Program-made: the position numbers and the translations under genes
From: Lachnospiraceae bacterium
GTDB lineage: Bacteria > Bacillota_A > Clostridia > Lachnospirales > Lachnospiraceae
Assembly (NCBI GenBank): GCA_017620975.1
Contig: JAGAUD010000023.1
Location: 1 to 61,561 of the forward strand
Direction: 5' to 3'
DNA length: 61,561 nucleotides
Shown: in pieces, positions 44,847-54,080 of the stretch
Position numbering within the stretch: the first letter of the stretch is position 1
How the letters are laid out: each line of letters begins with the position of its first letter
The notes under the pieces: model-generated
The model's input: only the letters and a program-made list of their open reading frames with translations
Databases searched by the model: none
Told to the model about the DNA's origin: nothing

Positions 44847-45785
44847 TTAGTAAATAATATGCAGCGCATCTTTGGAGCACTCCACTGTAAAGCCGTCTGC
44901 TTTCCTTGTCACTTCCCCATCAGTATGTACCCAGAGAGGCTGCGAGACTGAGACATGTATCCTGGCTGCACGGTAAGGATTAACTCCTTTGAACATGTAA
45001 TGCTTTCCTTTAAAAGCAGTAGGCAGTGCAAGCAAGACCACAGGCTTGGACACATCTCCTACAACGCAGAGATTCATGATACCGTCATTGTCGTCTGCAT
45101 CCGGGCAGAACATGAAGCCGCCGCCCTGGAAACGGTGGTTCATACAAGCGACCAAAAGCAGCTGATGTATGTGAATAGGAGCTTCATCGTCCAACTTGAT
45201 ATCACAAGACACCTTACGGGCGGTAACAAGCTGCTTTAAGGCAATACCCAGATACGTCAGCTTACCGAGACCGATTTTATTGCAGAAAGCTTTTATTTTA
45301 GAATGCATGGATTCCTCGCAGACTGCCGCATCAAAGCCGATGCCGCAACTTACTGCAAAACGTCTTGTTTCGCCGTCAGAATAAGTGATGGTGCTCATAT
45401 CCATCGTGTGAACAGAACCGGAATGAAGGATGCGGTCCAGAGCTTCTACAGGATCTTTCGGTATCTTTAAATCTCTTGCCAGATCATTGCTGGAACCGGT
45501 AGGGATGTACCCCAGAACGATTTTAGATGGGTCAGTGAGTCCCTGCAAAGCTTCGTTGACGGTTCCATCTCCGCCCAGGATGATCAGCATCTGCTGCTCA
45601 TGGCTGAGTTCTTTCTCCAGTTCAGTACTGATCTCCTTTGCCAGTCTGGCCACATCTCCTGATTTTTCAGAAAAATAGGACCGATATGCGATTTCTTCCT
45701 TATGCAAAGCCGGTTCAACAATATCTTTCCACAGCTTCAGTCCTTTGCCGGAACGGGAAGCGGGGTTGATTATAATATGGTACAT
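44847..45785 (-). CDS. Diacylglycerol/lipid kinase (YegS/DgkB family)
   Basis: 312 residues from ATG 45785, with GAGGTG close upstream on the minus strand; more distal starts lack a ribosome site. The N-terminal IIINPASRSGKG and the ATP-binding ILGGDGTVNEALQGL, then YIPTGSSNDLARDL, are the DAGK catalytic hallmarks; SCGIGFDAAVCEES lies in the C-terminal domain. DgkB recycles diacylglycerol left by lipoteichoic acid synthesis, so a link with the LtaS-like gene at 7-9 kb is possible but inferred. It faces the glyA gene divergently. Confidence 0.9.
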   Translation of the reverse strand: MYHIIINPASRSGKGLKLWKDIVEPALHKEEIAYRSYFSEKSGDVARLAKEISTELEKELSHEQQMLIILGGDGTVNEALQGLTDPSKIVLGYIPTGSSNDLARDLKIPKDPVEALDRILHSGSVHTMDMSTITYSDGETRRFAVSCGIGFDAAVCEESMHSKIKAFCNKIGLGKLTYLGIALKQLVTARKVSCDIKLDDEAPIHIHQLLLVACMNHRFQGGGFMFCPDADDNDGIMNLCVVGDVSKPVVLLALPTAFKGKHYMFKGVNPYRAARIHVSVSQPLWVHTDGEVTRKADGFTVECSKDALHIIY

Positions 45786-45932
45786 AATGACACCTCGTTC
45801 TTTTCTGGTAGAGCCGCAAATTCGACAAGATACGACTCTTTTGTATTGTACCACATTTTTGAGCTGCCGCATATCCCGTTCTTATAGGAAATTTGTAACA
45901 GTTTAGGTCGTTTGCGGAATAAAAAATATTGT

Positions 45933-45960
45933 TTGCATTCCTGGAATTCTATGATATAAT
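45933..45960 (+). promoter_or_regulatory. glyA promoter
   Basis: TTGCAT (45933-45938), 16-base spacer, perfect TATAAT (45955-45960); read one base earlier, TTTGCA gives a 17-base spacer. Confidence 0.7.
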
Positions 45961-45966
45961 CAATTT

Positions 45967-46011
45967 CAAAGTTTACCACGCTAAAGCGTGTAGGCTTCAT
46001 GTAATGGTAAA
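45967..46011 (+). promoter_or_regulatory. Small structured leader of glyA
   Basis: In the transcript, TTTACCA (45972-45978) can pair with TGGTAAA (46005-46011), and CACGC-TAAA-GCGTG (45977-45990) forms an inner hairpin; the two compete for two bases. It does not match a riboswitch class that I can name. Confidence 0.3.
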
Positions 46012-46033
46012 TCAAGTCAATAAGGAGGAGAAT

Positions 46034-47272
46034 ATGTATTCTTTGGATGAAGTAAGAAATGTAGATCCGGAAATCGCCCAGGCCATCGTGGATGAGCAGG
46101 AGAGACAGAACAGTCATATCGAGCTGATCGCGTCTGAAAACTGGGTGAGCAAGGCAGTCATGGCTGCCATGGGAAGCCCCCTGACCAATAAATATGCAGA
46201 AGGATATCCCGGAAAGAGATATTATGGCGGATGCCAATGTGTAGATGTAGTGGAGAATCTTGCCATTGAAAGAGCAAAAGAGTTGTTTGGCTGTGATTAT
46301 GCTAACGTACAGCCTCATTCAGGAGCCCAGGCCAATATGGCAGTACAGTTTGCCGTGTGTAAGCCCGGTGACACCATCATGGGTATGAACCTGGACCATG
46401 GCGGACATCTGACACACGGAAGCCCGGTTAATATGTCCGGTAAATATTTCAACATTGTGCCTTATGGTGTGAATGATGAAGGCTTTATTGATTATGACAA
46501 ATTGCGGGAAATCGCGTTGGAAGCCAAGCCCAAGATGATCATTGCAGGTGCTTCGGCATATGCCCGCACCATCGACTTCAAGAAATTCCGTGAAGTAGCA
46601 GATGAAGTGGGTGCAGTACTTATGGTAGATATGGCTCACATTGCCGGGCTGGTAGCAGCAGGTCTTCATCCAAGCCCCATTCCTTATGCTGATGTAGTGA
46701 CCACCACCACCCACAAGACCCTTCGCGGTCCCAGAGGCGGTCTGATCCTTTGCAACAAAGAAGCAGCAGAGAAGTACAACTTCAACAAGGCCATCTTCCC
46801 CGGCATCCAGGGCGGCCCTCTGATGCACGTGATTGCAGCCAAAGCAGTCTGCTTCAAGGAGGCATTAAGTGATGACTTCAAGACCTACCAGCAGGGCATC
46901 GTGGACAACGCACAGGCTCTGTGCAAAGGCCTGATTTCCAGAGGCATCAAGATCGTATCCGGAGGTACAGATAACCACCTGATGCTGGTAGATTTGACCA
47001 ACTTCGGCCTTACCGGTAAAAATGTGGAGAAGCTTTTGGATGCGGCGCACATTACCTGTAACAAGAACACCATCCCTAACGATCCCCAGTCTCCTTTCGT
47101 GACAAGCGGTATCCGTCTCGGAACACCTGCTGTTACCTCCAGAGGGATGAATACTGAAGATATGGACCAGATTGCAGAAGCCATCGCCCTTGTCATCAAA
47201 GGCGGCGAAGAGGCAATTCCTCAGGCAAGAGCAATCGTCCAGAAGCTTACGGATAAGTATCCGCTGATCTAG
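46034..47272 (+). CDS. glyA: Serine hydroxymethyltransferase
   Basis: 412 residues from ATG 46034, with AAGGAGG just upstream; a start at 45929 would fall within the promoter. GlyA interconverts serine and glycine while charging tetrahydrofolate with one carbon. In order: [59 protein letters not shown] and the PLP lysine in [14 protein letters not shown]. Full length. It has a promoter and structured leader upstream and a strong terminator downstream, so it is monocistronic. Confidence 0.97.
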   Translation: MYSLDEVRNVDPEIAQAIVDEQERQNSHIELIASENWVSKAVMAAMGSPLTNKYAEGYPGKRYYGGCQCVDVVENLAIERAKELFGCDYANVQPHSGAQANMAVQFAVCKPGDTIMGMNLDHGGHLTHGSPVNMSGKYFNIVPYGVNDEGFIDYDKLREIALEAKPKMIIAGASAYARTIDFKKFREVADEVGAVLMVDMAHIAGLVAAGLHPSPIPYADVVTTTTHKTLRGPRGGLILCNKEAAEKYNFNKAIFPGIQGGPLMHVIAAKAVCFKEALSDDFKTYQQGIVDNAQALCKGLISRGIKIVSGGTDNHLMLVDLTNFGLTGKNVEKLLDAAHITCNKNTIPNDPQSPFVTSGIRLGTPAVTSRGMNTEDMDQIAEAIALVIKGGEEAIPQARAIVQKLTDKYPLI

Positions 47273-47335
47273 GTGATTTATCATAAAAGCCTATAAATTC
47301 TGCTTCTGCCCTACAATGCCCGAATGTGGACCGGA

Positions 47336-47372
47336 AAAGGGCGGTGACGGCTAAATCCCGTCATCGCCCTTT
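47336..47372. terminator. Bidirectional terminator between glyA and the HAD gene
   Basis: AAAGGGCGGTGACGG (47336-47350) pairs with CCGTCATCGCCCTTT (47358-47372), a 15-base stem with one G-T pair, between convergent genes. Confidence 0.8.
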
Positions 47373-47393
47373 CCAGTATTAATAGCGATGTTG

Positions 47394-48101
47394 TTATAGT
47401 TCCTGAATAAAAGCAAGCAGGTCATCAAAATTCCCATGTGGATACACAGAAATATCATTGCTTTTCCTATTAATCAGACAATCGGTAAGCAGAAACACAC
47501 TCATCCCCAGTTCCCGTGTAATCATATCCTCCGCTACATCGTTCCCCACCATCAGACACTCATTCGGTTCCAGACTCAGCAGCTTCAAAATATCCCTATA
47601 ATAATCAAGATTCGGCTTACAATGACAGGAATTATCATAAGTAGTATAAAACTCAAAGTCCTCCGGAGCCAGTCCCGCCCATTCAATCCTCTGTGCAGTA
47701 GCTTCCTTCGGAAACAGAGGATTCGTAGCAAGCCCCACACGAAGCCCCTTATCCTTCACAGCCTGCACCACTTCGGCAGCCTTAGCCGTATACCCGCAGA
47801 CCTCCTTTACCCCTTTGAATTCATTCCTGTAAAATGCATCAAATAAAGGCATATCCTCATACACCTTCTCCCCCAGAATCCCTGCAAATATCTTCCAGAA
47901 TACTTCTTTATTCGTGAAAGTACCATCATTCTTTACCATAGACTTGATCCCCATTCCAATGGCACTAACCAACTTCTCCCCATCATACCCAAATGGTATC
48001 AGCTTCTTCGCCAACAACCCAAAATAACTCTTCGTAAACACATCCTGATCCATCGGAAGCAATGTCCCATCCAAATCAAACAACACACACTTTATACTCA
48101 C
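47394..48101 (-). CDS. HAD-superfamily hydrolase
   Basis: 235 residues from GTG 48101; AAAGGA about ten bases upstream on the minus strand makes this better than a TTG at 48125. Motif I is FDLDGTLLP near residue 8, motif II the Thr in LATNPLFP (about 117), and motif III/IV the Lys and MVGNDVAEDM (about 192). The size and the small cap fit phosphoglycolate-phosphatase-like subclass I enzymes; the substrate is unknown. The codons use more A/T-free C endings than nearby genes. It is convergent with glyA. Confidence 0.88.
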   Translation of the reverse strand: MSIKCVLFDLDGTLLPMDQDVFTKSYFGLLAKKLIPFGYDGEKLVSAIGMGIKSMVKNDGTFTNKEVFWKIFAGILGEKVYEDMPLFDAFYRNEFKGVKEVCGYTAKAAEVVQAVKDKGLRVGLATNPLFPKEATAQRIEWAGLAPEDFEFYTTYDNSCHCKPNLDYYRDILKLLSLEPNECLMVGNDVAEDMITRELGMSVFLLTDCLINRKSNDISVYPHGNFDDLLAFIQEL

Positions 48102-48292
48102 AATTCTTTCGTCCTTTCCAACCAACTATTACCATTCTATCATAACTCTTACATAATAACATACTTCATCACATAATACAATCTTTCTGCATCCCACGCC
48201 TCCCGGATAATGCGTGCAGCGTCCCCTTTCACCTATCCCCCAACCATTCTCTGGCTGAATTGTTACCCGCAAAAATAAATTTCATTTTCCCC

Positions 48293-48321
48293 TTGCAATC
48301 CCCCAGCGAGTGTGCTAAAAT
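48293..48321 (+). promoter_or_regulatory. Promoter of the ACT-hom-lysC operon
   Basis: TTGCAA (48293-48298), 17-base spacer, TAAAAT (48316-48321) with an extended TGC. The rest of the 48102-48420 gap is pyrimidine-rich and holds no gene; a small hairpin AGTGTC-CGC-GACACA lies in the leader. Confidence 0.65.
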
Positions 48322-48420
48322 ATCCCTCATCGGCAAACAAGTGTCCGCGACACAAGAACATTGTATAAAATACACAAACAAATCGGACAATATTTCAAAA
48401 AAGGAAGCAGGATATACTAT

Positions 48421-48864
48421 ATGGGAGAATCAGCCAAGTATTATGTGGTCCGGCGCAAGGCTGTGCCGGAGGTTCTTTTGAAGGTGGTAGAGGTGAAAAG
48501 GCTTCTGGAATCGGAGAAGGTATCAACGGTTCAGGAAGCTGTGGATATTGTAGGTATCAGCCGCAGTTCCTTCTATAAATATAAAGATGATATTTTTCAG
48601 TTCCATGATAATGCACCGGGTACGACCATAACCCTGACATTCGATATGGATGACGAGCCGGGGCTTTTATCGGACGTACTGAAAACAATTGCGGAATATC
48701 AAGCAAATATCCTGACGATTCACCAGAGTATTCCGATTAATGGAATTGCATCTTTAAGCCTGAGTGTACAGATCCTGCAGACCACCGGAGACATTTCCAA
48801 GATGATCGAGCAGATGGAAGGACAGAAAGGTGTGCGTCACGTAAAGATACTGGCAAAGGAATAA
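48421..48864 (+). CDS. ACT domain protein (UPF0735 / PheB-like)
   Basis: 147 residues from ATG 48421. The N-terminal half holds a helix-turn-helix-like region (VKRLLESEKVSTVQEAVDIVGISRSSFYKY); the C-terminal half is an ACT domain (about 70-145: TITLTFDMDDEPGLLSDVL). ACT domains sense amino acids. This family is often found next to hom, and here it is the first gene before hom in the same direction, 61 bases apart, so it may regulate the threonine/methionine branch. Its binding target is not known from sequence. Confidence 0.85.
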   Translation: MGESAKYYVVRRKAVPEVLLKVVEVKRLLESEKVSTVQEAVDIVGISRSSFYKYKDDIFQFHDNAPGTTITLTFDMDDEPGLLSDVLKTIAEYQANILTIHQSIPINGIASLSLSVQILQTTGDISKMIEQMEGQKGVRHVKILAKE

Positions 48865-48925
48865 TATCACATAATCATACCGGGTGAAAAGCCCGAAAAT
48901 CAGCGAAAGAACAAGGAGAGACATT

Positions 48926-50137
48926 ATGATCAAAGTAGCAGTTTTAGGATACGGCACCGTTGGAAGCGGAGTAGTAGAAGTCATCGAGAAGAATAAGGAA
49001 CTGATCAATAAGAGATCCGCAGCAGAATTGGAAGTAAAGTACATATTGGATCTGCGTGATTTTCCCGGAGACCCTTACGAAAGCAAGTTAGTTCATGATG
49101 TAAATATCATTATGGAAGATAACGAAGTATCTATTGTCTGCGAGACTATGGGAGGTGTTGGCGCAGCTTATAAGTTTACCAAAATGGCACTGGAGAGCGG
49201 CAAGAGCGTATGTACCTCTAATAAAGAGCTGGTTGCAAAGTACGGTCCCGAACTGCTTCAGATTGCAAAGGCACACAGCTGTAATTACCTGTTCGAAGCC
49301 AGCGTAGGCGGTGGTATTCCCATCATCCGCCCACTGAACACCGCATTAACAGCTGAAAAGGTAGAAGCCATTACCGGTATCTTAAACGGTACCACCAACT
49401 ATATCTTAAGTAAGATGGAAAAAGAAGGTGCTGATTTCGAGGACGTGCTGAAGGAAGCTCAGGAAAAAGGATATGCAGAGCGCAATCCTGAGGCTGATGT
49501 GGAAGGCCACGATGCCTGCCGTAAGATTGCAATCCTTTCCTCTTTGATGCTGGGCAAGACCGTAGATTCTGAGAAGATTTATACAGAAGGAATTACCAAA
49601 ATCACAGCAGCTGACTTTGTATATGCCAAAGCTATGGGACGTTCCATCAAGCTGTTTGGTATGAGCCGCAATACAGAGAATGAGACTTGGGCAATGGTAT
49701 CACCCTTTATGATCAGTGATGAAAATCCTCTTTATATGGTAAGCGGCGTATTTAATGCAATCTGCGTAAGAGGCAACATGCTGGGCGATTCCATGTATTA
49801 TGGAAGAGGTGCCGGAAAGCTTCCCACAGCCAGCGCGGTAGTTGCTGATGTAGTGGACTGTGCAAGAAATCAGGGTAAGACGCTTCCCTGCCTGTGGGAT
49901 GCAGAAGAAGCAGTACTTTCCGATATCGGTGAAGTAGAGAGAAGCTTCTTTATGAGAGTAAAAGCTGACGATCTGGATGCTGTGCAGGCTGCTTTTCCCG
50001 GTGGAGAGGTGATCATGGTAGATGGCAGAACCGAGGATAAGGGATATGTCACTGCAGCACTGAAGGAGAAAGAATTTGCTGCAAAATGCGAAGCACTGGG
50101 CGACGTTGTTCTGAACAGAATCCGCATGGGCCAGTGA
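48926..50137 (+). CDS. hom: Homoserine dehydrogenase
   Basis: 403 residues from ATG 48926, with AAGGAGAG upstream. It reduces aspartate semialdehyde to homoserine. The NAD(P) fold opens with VAVLGYGTVGSGVVEVIE; VCTSNKELVAKYG, GGGIPIIRPL, ITGILNGTTNYILS and NPEADVEGHDACRKIAIL are family motifs. An ACT-like C-terminal domain (about 320-400) is present, consistent with threonine feedback. It is the second gene of the operon with the ACT protein, the mutase-like gene and lysC. Confidence 0.96.
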   Translation: MIKVAVLGYGTVGSGVVEVIEKNKELINKRSAAELEVKYILDLRDFPGDPYESKLVHDVNIIMEDNEVSIVCETMGGVGAAYKFTKMALESGKSVCTSNKELVAKYGPELLQIAKAHSCNYLFEASVGGGIPIIRPLNTALTAEKVEAITGILNGTTNYILSKMEKEGADFEDVLKEAQEKGYAERNPEADVEGHDACRKIAILSSLMLGKTVDSEKIYTEGITKITAADFVYAKAMGRSIKLFGMSRNTENETWAMVSPFMISDENPLYMVSGVFNAICVRGNMLGDSMYYGRGAGKLPTASAVVADVVDCARNQGKTLPCLWDAEEAVLSDIGEVERSFFMRVKADDLDAVQAAFPGGEVIMVDGRTEDKGYVTAALKEKEFAAKCEALGDVVLNRIRMGQ

Positions 50138-50180
50138 TCAGATGATAATCATCAATTAAATATAAAGGTAGGATAAGAAA

Positions 50181-51389
50181 ATGAAATATATCGTAGTGCT
50201 GGGAGACGGCATGGCTGATGAGCCAATTGAAGCGCTGGGAGGAAAGACACCTCTTGCATATGCCAAGACTCCTAATATGGACCGCCTGAGTAAGCTTTCC
50301 GAAATCGGTATGGTGCACACTATTCCGGATGGCATGAAGCCCGGTTCCGATACCGCGAATCTCTCCGTTATGGGATATGATCCGGTGAAATACTATTCCG
50401 GACGTTCTCCGTTAGAGGCACTGAGCATCGGCGTTCCTATGAAAGATACGGATATTGCTCTGCGTTGTAATATTGTAACGATTTCCGAAGAGGATGTACC
50501 TTTTGAAGAGAAGACCATCATCGACCACAGTTCCTCCGAAATCAGCACAGAGGATTGCGGCATACTCCTGAAAGAAGTGGCAAAGGAACTTGCAAATGAG
50601 ACTTATCAGTTTTATGTAGGTACCAGTTACCGCCACTGTCTCATCTGGAATCATGGCCAAGTGGTAGACCTGACACAGCCCCATGATGTGCTGGGACAGG
50701 TGATCGGCCAGTATTTGCCTCAGGATGAAGCACTTCGCAGGATGATGAAGAGAAGTTACGAGATTCTGGTAAATCATCCCATCAACATCGAGCGCAAAAA
50801 ACAGGGATTAAATCCCGCTAACTGCTGCTGGTTCTGGGGAGCAGGCACCAAGCCCATGCTTTCCTCCTTTGAGGAGAAGACAGGTAAAAAAGGCATGATG
50901 GTATCTGCCGTAGACCTGTTAAAAGGTATTGCAGTTGGCGCAGGAATGGGCGTTGCTCTGGTGGAGGGCGCTAACGGCGGACTTCATACCAACTATGCAG
51001 GTAAAGTAGAAGCAGCTGTGAAGTCCGTGACTCAGGACGGTTATGATTTTGCTTATATTCATGTAGAGGCTCCGGATGAAATGGGGCATCAGGGAAGCGT
51101 AGAGCGTAAGGTACAGGCGGTGGAATACCTGGATACCCAGGTGATTGGCCCTGTGGTAGAGAAGTTGGAGGCGGCAGGAGAAGATTTCAGATTGCTGGTA
51201 CTTCCGGATCATCCCACACCCATTCGTGTCAGAACCCACACTTCAGATGAGGTGCCTTATATGTTGTACGACAGTACAGCTCACCGAAATCATACCTGGA
51301 ATTATACCGAGGCAGATGGACGTGCCAGCGGTAACCGTGTGGCAGTAGGCCATAAGCTGATTGATTATTTTCTTCAGATAAAAGAATAA
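50181..51389 (+). CDS. ApgM-family protein, proposed homoserine kinase
   Basis: 402 residues of the alkaline-phosphatase superfamily, resembling archaeal-type cofactor-independent phosphoglycerate mutase: YIVVLGDGMADEPIEALGG, the nucleophile Ser in GSDTANLSVMGYD, then IHVEAPDEMGHQG and LVLPDHPTPI with metal-binding Asp and His. A subgroup of this family has been proposed as a non-homologous homoserine kinase because of its location with threonine genes. Here it lies between hom and lysC and no thrB of the GHMP type is in the window, which supports that reading. Direct biochemical proof is not visible. AAAGGTAGGA precedes the ATG. Confidence 0.85.
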   Translation: MKYIVVLGDGMADEPIEALGGKTPLAYAKTPNMDRLSKLSEIGMVHTIPDGMKPGSDTANLSVMGYDPVKYYSGRSPLEALSIGVPMKDTDIALRCNIVTISEEDVPFEEKTIIDHSSSEISTEDCGILLKEVAKELANETYQFYVGTSYRHCLIWNHGQVVDLTQPHDVLGQVIGQYLPQDEALRRMMKRSYEILVNHPINIERKKQGLNPANCCWFWGAGTKPMLSSFEEKTGKKGMMVSAVDLLKGIAVGAGMGVALVEGANGGLHTNYAGKVEAAVKSVTQDGYDFAYIHVEAPDEMGHQGSVERKVQAVEYLDTQVIGPVVEKLEAAGEDFRLLVLPDHPTPIRVRTHTSDEVPYMLYDSTAHRNHTWNYTEADGRASGNRVAVGHKLIDYFLQIKE

Positions 51390-51409
51390 AGCTAAGAGGA
51401 GTTGAAAAG

Positions 51410-52732
51410 ATGTCTAAAAAAGTAGTGAAGTTTGGTGGAAGTTCTCTTGCAAGCGCAGAGCAGTTTGAAAAGGTGGGAGATATTATCCGTTCTGATGCAG
51501 AGAGGAGATTTGTAGTCCCTTCTGCTCCCGGAAAAAGGTTTTCAGGCGATACCAAGGTAACAGATATGCTCTATGGTTGCTATGCCCTGGCAGAAGCAGG
51601 AGAAGATTTTAAGAAAGAGCTGGATGCGATCAAAGCAAGATACCAAGAGATCATCGATGGACTTAAGCTGGATCTGTCCCTTGATGAAGAATTTGCATTG
51701 ATTGATAAGAATTTCCGTGAAAAGGCCGGCAGCAATTATGCAGCTTCCAGAGGTGAATATCTGAACGGTATCATCATGGCTGACTACCTGGGCTATGAAT
51801 TCGTAGACGCTGCTGAAGTGGTATTTTTCTACGATAACGGTGAATTTAACGCTGAGAAGACCAACAAGGTTATGTCCGCAAGACTGGCAAAATGTGAAAA
51901 TGCAGTCGTTCCCGGTTTCTATGGTGCACTGGATGACGGTACTGTAAAGACTTTCTCCAGAGGCGGTTCCGATATCACCGGTTCCATCGTAGCTAAGGCT
52001 GTGAAAGCTGATGTATATGAGAACTGGACTGATGTATCCGGCTTTCTGATTGCAGACCCTCGTATTATCAAGAATCCTGAAAGCATCGAGACCATCACCT
52101 ACAGAGAGCTTCGCGAGCTGGCTTACATGGGTGCGACCGTGCTTCATGAAGATGCTATCTTCCCGGTTCGCCAGGAGGGTATTCCCATCAATATCCGTAA
52201 CACCAACGCTCCGCAAGACAAGGGAACCTGGATCGTAGGTAGCACCTGCCAGAAATCTAAATATGTCATTACCGGTATTGCCGGAAAGAAAGGCTTCTGC
52301 TCTATCAATATTGAAAAAGACATGATGAACTCCGAAATCGGCTTTGGAAGAAAAGTTCTTCAGGCTTTTGAAGAGAACGGTATTTCCTTTGAGCATGTGC
52401 CTTCCGGTATTGACACCCTGACTGTATTTGTACACCAGGACGAGTTCATGCACAAGGAACAGAAGGTAGTAGCCGGTATTCACAGACTGGCTGATCCCGA
52501 TATGATCGATATTGAGTCTGATCTTGCGCTGATCGCAGTTGTAGGTCGTGGAATGAAGTCTACCAGAGGTACTGCAGGCAGAATCTTCTCTGCACTGGCG
52601 CATAACAATATCAATGTCAAGATGATCGACCAGGGATCTTCTGAGCTGAACATCATCATCGGTGTGGCAAATGAGGACTTTGAGACGGCTATTAAGGCAA
52701 TTTATGATATCTTTGTAGTGACGAAGCTGTAA
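51410..52732 (+). CDS. lysC: Aspartate kinase
   Basis: 440 residues. It phosphorylates aspartate, the entry to lysine, threonine and methionine. VVKFGGSSLASAEQFEKV opens the kinase domain; FSRGGSDITGSIVAKA and ENWTDVSGFLIADPRI follow. Two ACT domains occupy about 285-440 (GIAGKKGFCSINIEKDMM, VVGRGMKSTRGTAGRIFSAL), the regulatory module that binds lysine or threonine. It begins 20 bases after the ApgM-like gene with AAGAGGAG upstream. A terminator lies at 52958-52984. Confidence 0.96.
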   Translation: MSKKVVKFGGSSLASAEQFEKVGDIIRSDAERRFVVPSAPGKRFSGDTKVTDMLYGCYALAEAGEDFKKELDAIKARYQEIIDGLKLDLSLDEEFALIDKNFREKAGSNYAASRGEYLNGIIMADYLGYEFVDAAEVVFFYDNGEFNAEKTNKVMSARLAKCENAVVPGFYGALDDGTVKTFSRGGSDITGSIVAKAVKADVYENWTDVSGFLIADPRIIKNPESIETITYRELRELAYMGATVLHEDAIFPVRQEGIPINIRNTNAPQDKGTWIVGSTCQKSKYVITGIAGKKGFCSINIEKDMMNSEIGFGRKVLQAFEENGISFEHVPSGIDTLTVFVHQDEFMHKEQKVVAGIHRLADPDMIDIESDLALIAVVGRGMKSTRGTAGRIFSALAHNNINVKMIDQGSSELNIIIGVANEDFETAIKAIYDIFVVTKL

Positions 52733-52957
52733 AGATAGTTTAAAAATCATACAAAAGACACAGCAGAGGTGATTGGTGGGGACGAGTTCATATTATCTAA
52801 TTTTATGCCTGTGTCCAGTCTGTTGGAAAAGGTCATTGGGGAGAAAAAGCGCGGAAATGAATTTTATCAGATTGAACTGGTATACAGTCAATTAAAGAAT
52901 GAAATGGTAATTACTTTGCTGCTCACACTGATCCGCAGTACAAATAAAAACAAGGAA
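52733..52957 (+). other. Gap with an orphan open frame (52739-52996), not supported as a gene
   Basis: A frame from about 52739 reads DTAEVIGGDEFILSNFMP and continues with a helix-like VSSLLEKVIGEKKRGNEFYQ. Composition is protein-like, but the frame has no good start or ribosome site and runs straight through the strong terminator at 52958-52984. It may be the eroded end of an unknown gene. The string GGDEF is coincidental: no cyclase domain surrounds it. Confidence 0.3.
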
Positions 52958-52984
52958 ACGCATCGGAAACGGTGTGTTTTTTTT
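52958..52984 (+). terminator. Terminator of the lysC operon
   Basis: ACGCATCG and CGGTGTGT pair around a GAAA tetraloop, followed by eight T residues or more: a textbook rho-independent terminator. Confidence 0.9.
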
Positions 52985-53070
52985 GCCCCAAAATAAAAAA
53001 AGATGTCCCTTTTTAAAAATCAAAACCGAATTAATAAATATAAGGAATACCAAAAGGAGGTTTGGATGGA

Positions 53071-54069
53071 ATGAAAAGAATGGTATGTGTGCTGCTTGCG
53101 GCTTTGATGGTGACATCGGTTGGCTGTGGTGGCGGAAAGGAAGAAATCAAGCCGAATGTTCCGGATGTAGGTGGGACAGTTGGTGATGTGGAGGTTCCTG
53201 TGGAAACTCCGGAAGAGACCGTAAAGGAGACGGAAGAAGTTTCCGGTGTCCTGGAGCTGGTGGCAGGACAGGATCTTCAGGGAATGGTTGCCTGCGGAGA
53301 TGATCACATTGTTGGTCTGCGCAAAGACGGTACCGTGGTGGTTGCAGGAAACTGCAGATACGGGGAAGACAATGTAGGGGACTGGACGGATATTGTTAAG
53401 GTTGCAGCGGATGATATCTGTACCTATGGTTTAAAGAGAGATGGAACCATCGTTGTGACTGGATGGCTTTTGTGTGAAGATACTATCGCAGATATGCTGT
53501 CATGGACTGGTTTGGTGGACTTCGCTGTGAATGAGAAAACAGCGGTTGGTCTGAAAAAGGACGGTACTGTTGTGTGCAGCAGCCCCATCACAGCAATTAA
53601 ATGCGGCGATTGGAAAGATGTGGTTCAGGTAGAAACGACGGATACAACAGTGATTGCTCTTAAGAGTGATGGAACGGTATTATATACCGGAAAGAATGAA
53701 AATGTTTTTGCAGCGGAAACGGTTAGAAGTTGGACGGATATCGTAGATATCGATATTGATGGCGATAATGGTGTTGTTGGTCTGAAAGCAGACGGAACCG
53801 TTGTGTTATCCTCTTATGAGGCGGATGTATCTTCCTGGACCGATGTAGTTTCGGTACAGTTGGGAGATTGGGTATGTGGAGTTCGTTCCGATGGAACCTT
53901 ATGCACCACTTACCAGGAGGAGATCCCGAATGCTACGGATTTGGTAATGGTTGCGGTTAAGGATGACATCGTTGCAGTTAAGGCAGACGGTACCGTAATT
54001 TCCAATAGAGGTACTAATTTTGCAACAGGGCAATGTACTCTTTGGACGAACATCGGACTTCCGGAATAA
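53071..54069 (+). CDS. RCC1-like seven-repeat lipoprotein, copy 1
   Basis: 332 residues from ATG 53071 (AAAAGGAGG ten bases upstream). The signal peptide ends in a lipobox SVGC, followed by GGGKEEIKPN. After an acidic linker (to about 70) come seven repeats of about 35-40 residues, each with the core V-G-L-K-(K/R)-D-G-T-V-V and a trailing W-T-D-I-V, as in RCC1/alpha-tubulin suppressor-type beta propellers; seven units would close a seven-bladed propeller. It probably faces outward and binds a protein or glycan partner. The next gene is a paralogue of exactly equal length. Confidence 0.85.
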   Translation: MKRMVCVLLAALMVTSVGCGGGKEEIKPNVPDVGGTVGDVEVPVETPEETVKETEEVSGVLELVAGQDLQGMVACGDDHIVGLRKDGTVVVAGNCRYGEDNVGDWTDIVKVAADDICTYGLKRDGTIVVTGWLLCEDTIADMLSWTGLVDFAVNEKTAVGLKKDGTVVCSSPITAIKCGDWKDVVQVETTDTTVIALKSDGTVLYTGKNENVFAAETVRSWTDIVDIDIDGDNGVVGLKADGTVVLSSYEADVSSWTDVVSVQLGDWVCGVRSDGTLCTTYQEEIPNATDLVMVAVKDDIVAVKADGTVISNRGTNFATGQCTLWTNIGLPE

Positions 54070-54080
54070 AGGAGAGGACA

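Noticed and set aside
51542..52750. A 402-codon open frame on the strand opposite lysC.
   Set aside because: It is a shadow of the lysC codons; the residue composition is Ser/His/Ile-rich nonsense, with no ribosome site and no recognisable domain.
52769..52996. A frame containing the string GGDEF, suggesting a diguanylate cyclase.
   Set aside because: No cyclase fold surrounds it, it is far too short, and it runs through the lysC terminator.
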